A program made the position numbers and the translations under genes. Shown here in pieces: positions 6,476-7,668 of a DNA stretch of 7,668 nucleotides. The notes beneath the pieces are model-generated. The model saw only the letters and a program-made list of their open reading frames with translations, was not told where the DNA came from and did no database searches. The stretch lies in the NCBI GenBank assembly GCA_902806375.1, contig CADCWK010000102.1, positions 1-7,668 on the forward strand. The letters run 5' to 3'. Numbering within the stretch: position 1 is the first letter of the stretch; each line of letters starts with the position of its first letter. This DNA comes from an uncultured Thermomicrobiales bacterium (lineage in GTDB: Bacteria; Chloroflexota; Chloroflexia; Thermomicrobiales; UBA6265).

Positions 6476-7668
6476 ATGGGATGTCCAACCGCACGCCGCC
6501 GAGCTGGATCGACCGGGGGGCGCTGGGTTCTGGCCTTGGTGATCGGACTGGCCGCGACCGGCTTCCTGCCCGTGTCTCTGGCGCTCGCGACCGGTGAGGC
6601 GACGATCGTCTCGATCGGGGAGAGCAACAGCGACGCGCAGCGGGCCGAGTTGCTCGATCTCTTCGGGGCGACCGACTCGACCGTCGTCCTCGACGTGACC
6701 GTCGCCGAGACCGTCGAGACTTGGGACGGTCTGTTCGATCTCACGGGCGTCGACTCCGCCTACTCGTCGACGGCCCTGACCTGCCGCCCGCCGGGGACCG
6801 GCGTCGAGGTCGCGACCAGCAACATCGAGGTCGTCCCGCCGGACCTGTATGCGCTGGCGCTGGTCACCGCTGGCCTGACCGACGTCCAGCTGGTCGTGGC
6901 TGCGCCGGACGATGCTCCCGCCCTCGGCATGACGGCGCTGACCGGCGTCTTCAAGACGTGGGACCAGTCACCCTGCGCCGGTCTGGGCAACGACCCGACC
7001 CGCCGGGGGCTGGCCCTAGAGCAACTGGCGCTCGTCGCGGAGATCGGTCAGAGCCGCGGCGGGGGCGACGCGATCGACGCGGCGACCGGTCTCGTCCTCT
7101 CCCTCCAGCAGTCCGTCGTGGTCGATGCCACGGGGTCGGGTGACCTCGACGCACTAGTCGCGGCACGGGCCGAGGAGTACGGGCTCGACCTGGAATCGGA
7201 CGAGCGTGTGGCGGTCGTCGATCTGCTCTCCCGCCTGTCCGACCCGGAACTCGACTGGATGGCCTTTGCGGGCGGCTGGTCGGTCGACCCCGCGGCGGAC
7301 GACACGGGGGTGGTCCTGCGTCCCGAGACAGCGTCCGAGACGGACCTTGAGACAGAGTCCGATACAGAGGCTGTGGCAGCCCAGGCGACCGGAGTCGGTG
7401 GACGGGTGCCGGCGACCGGGCCCGGAGTACCACCGGCGACGGCGACCGTGATTGCTACGGCTACGGCAACAGCGACCGCGACCGCGACGATGGCTCCGTC
7501 CCAGGCTGCCATCACTGAGGAGACAGTCGTCCCTTCGGCCATCCCGGCGACGCAGCCGGTCGGAGGGGTCGGAGGGGTCGGGGGACCGACGAACATCGGT
7601 GGGCCGCGTGATGGGGGCGGAACCGATCGGCCCATCGCCTGGTGGTTACTGCTCGGGCTCATCCCGCT
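6476..7668 (+). CDS. DUF1002 family secreted protein with Ala-Thr linker and C-terminal membrane segment, 3'-truncated by the window
   Basis: The frame runs open from ATG 6476 to the window edge (397 codons). GGGAG at 6464-6468 lies 7 bases before the ATG, and an in-frame TGA at 6470-6472 rules out an earlier start. Residues 1-38 form a signal peptide: Arg-rich n-region, hydrophobic VLALVIGLAATGFLPVSLALA, cleavage likely after ALA. The mature part starts with SIGESNSDAQRAELLDLFG (46-64), then AYSSTALTC, VATSNIEVVPPDLYALALVTAGLTD and MTALTGVFKTW; this order is characteristic of DUF1002, a family without known biochemical function. C103 and C167 could form a disulfide. An acidic Glu/Thr/Ser stretch follows near 285-302, then an Ala-Thr repeat (321-338), a Val-Gly-Gly repeat (362-370) and the beginning of a hydrophobic segment (IAWWLLLGLIP), probably a membrane anchor. 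It appears to be transcribed from its own promoter. The family call is firm; function unknown. Confidence 0.88.
   Translation, partial: MGCPTARRRAGSTGGRWVLALVIGLAATGFLPVSLALATGEATIVSIGESNSDAQRAELLDLFGATDSTVVLDVTVAETVETWDGLFDLTGVDSAYSSTALTCRPPGTGVEVATSNIEVVPPDLYALALVTAGLTDVQLVVAAPDDAPALGMTALTGVFKTWDQSPCAGLGNDPTRRGLALEQLALVAEIGQSRGGGDAIDAATGLVLSLQQSVVVDATGSGDLDALVAARAEEYGLDLESDERVAVVDLLSRLSDPELDWMAFAGGWSVDPAADDTGVVLRPETASETDLETESDTEAVAAQATGVGGRVPATGPGVPPATATVIATATATATATATMAPSQAAITEETVVPSAIPATQPVGGVGGVGGPTNIGGPRDGGGTDRPIAWWLLLGLIP
7325..7365 (+). repeat. Imperfect 17-bp internal duplication in the acidic region of the DUF1002 gene
   Basis: The segments 7325-7341 and 7349-7365 both begin GAGACAG and agree at 15 of 17 bases. 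They are offset by exactly 24 bases (eight codons) and encode ETASET and ETESDT. This suggests a recent in-frame duplication in a disordered Glu/Thr/Ser-rich linker. Confidence 0.45.
7436..7489 (+). repeat. Ala-Thr dipeptide repeat region in the DUF1002 gene
   Basis: Eighteen codons encode nearly alternating Ala and Thr (residues 321-338), with one Val-Ile interruption. The codons vary (GCG, GCT, GCA and ACC, ACG, ACA), so selection seems to act on the protein rather than the DNA alone. Such Thr-rich linkers typically separate an extracellular domain from an anchor and may be O-glycosylated. Confidence 0.65.
7562..7584 (+). repeat. G-rich 9-bp tandem repeat encoding Val-Gly-Gly
   Basis: GGAGGGGTC occurs twice in tandem (7562-7570 and 7571-7579) and is followed by GGGGG (7580-7584). 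With the preceding GTC it encodes three Val-Gly-Gly units in the linker before the membrane segment. The closely spaced G-runs could fold into a small G-quadruplex, which is inference. Confidence 0.45.

Noticed and set aside
6282..6542. Small + strand open frame starting MAKRCGSRPSF
   Set aside because: It overlaps the promoter, the leader and the start of the DUF1002 gene in another frame, has no ribosome binding site and resembles nothing known.
7436..7489. Ala-Thr coding repeat considered as a CRISPR-like or satellite array
   Set aside because: There are no spacers or constant repeat units; it is a low-complexity coding stretch with varied synonymous codons.

Overview
The window reads as a high-GC bacterial chromosome segment in which every gene I can support lies on the + strand. 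My best guess for the host is a Chloroflexota bacterium, probably Thermomicrobia-like. The hints are a Tat-exported sugar-binding protein without a lipobox, a DUF1002 protein ending in an Ala-Thr repeat linker and a membrane segment, and the overall base composition. This is inference from style, not proof.

Layout. (1) Positions 1-1883 hold the 3' part of a large protein, a glycoside-hydrolase-like TIM barrel (GHL6-type) followed by a beta-galactosidase trimerisation-like domain. Its true start lies before the window. (2) After a 137-base gap comes a carbohydrate-uptake cluster: a Tat-dependent solute-binding protein (2021-3319), two CUT1-type permeases (3417-4346 and 4346-5245), and a D-2-hydroxyacid dehydrogenase (5253-6191). 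The permeases and dehydrogenase are tightly packed (1-base overlap, then a 7-base gap). The binding protein is set apart by a 97-base spacer with a perfect 10-bp hairpin. (3) A 284-base gap (6192-6475) carries a good sigma-70-like promoter, a perfect 14-bp palindrome at the predicted transcription start and a leader hairpin. (4) A DUF1002-family secreted protein starts at 6476 and runs off the right edge.

How it may work together. The binding protein captures a sugar or oligosaccharide outside the membrane and the permease pair imports it. No ATPase gene is present, so a shared MsmK/MalK-type ATPase elsewhere would have to power transport. The glycosidase-like protein may trim the imported or surface sugar, and the dehydrogenase may interconvert a 2-hydroxy and 2-keto acid derived from it. 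The substrate cannot be read from the sequence. The DUF1002 gene looks like a separate, independently regulated unit.

I do not see a clearly novel multi-gene system. The points most worth a second look are the operator-like palindrome and unusual tail of the DUF1002 gene, the hairpin after the binding-protein gene, and the dehydrogenase embedded in an uptake operon.
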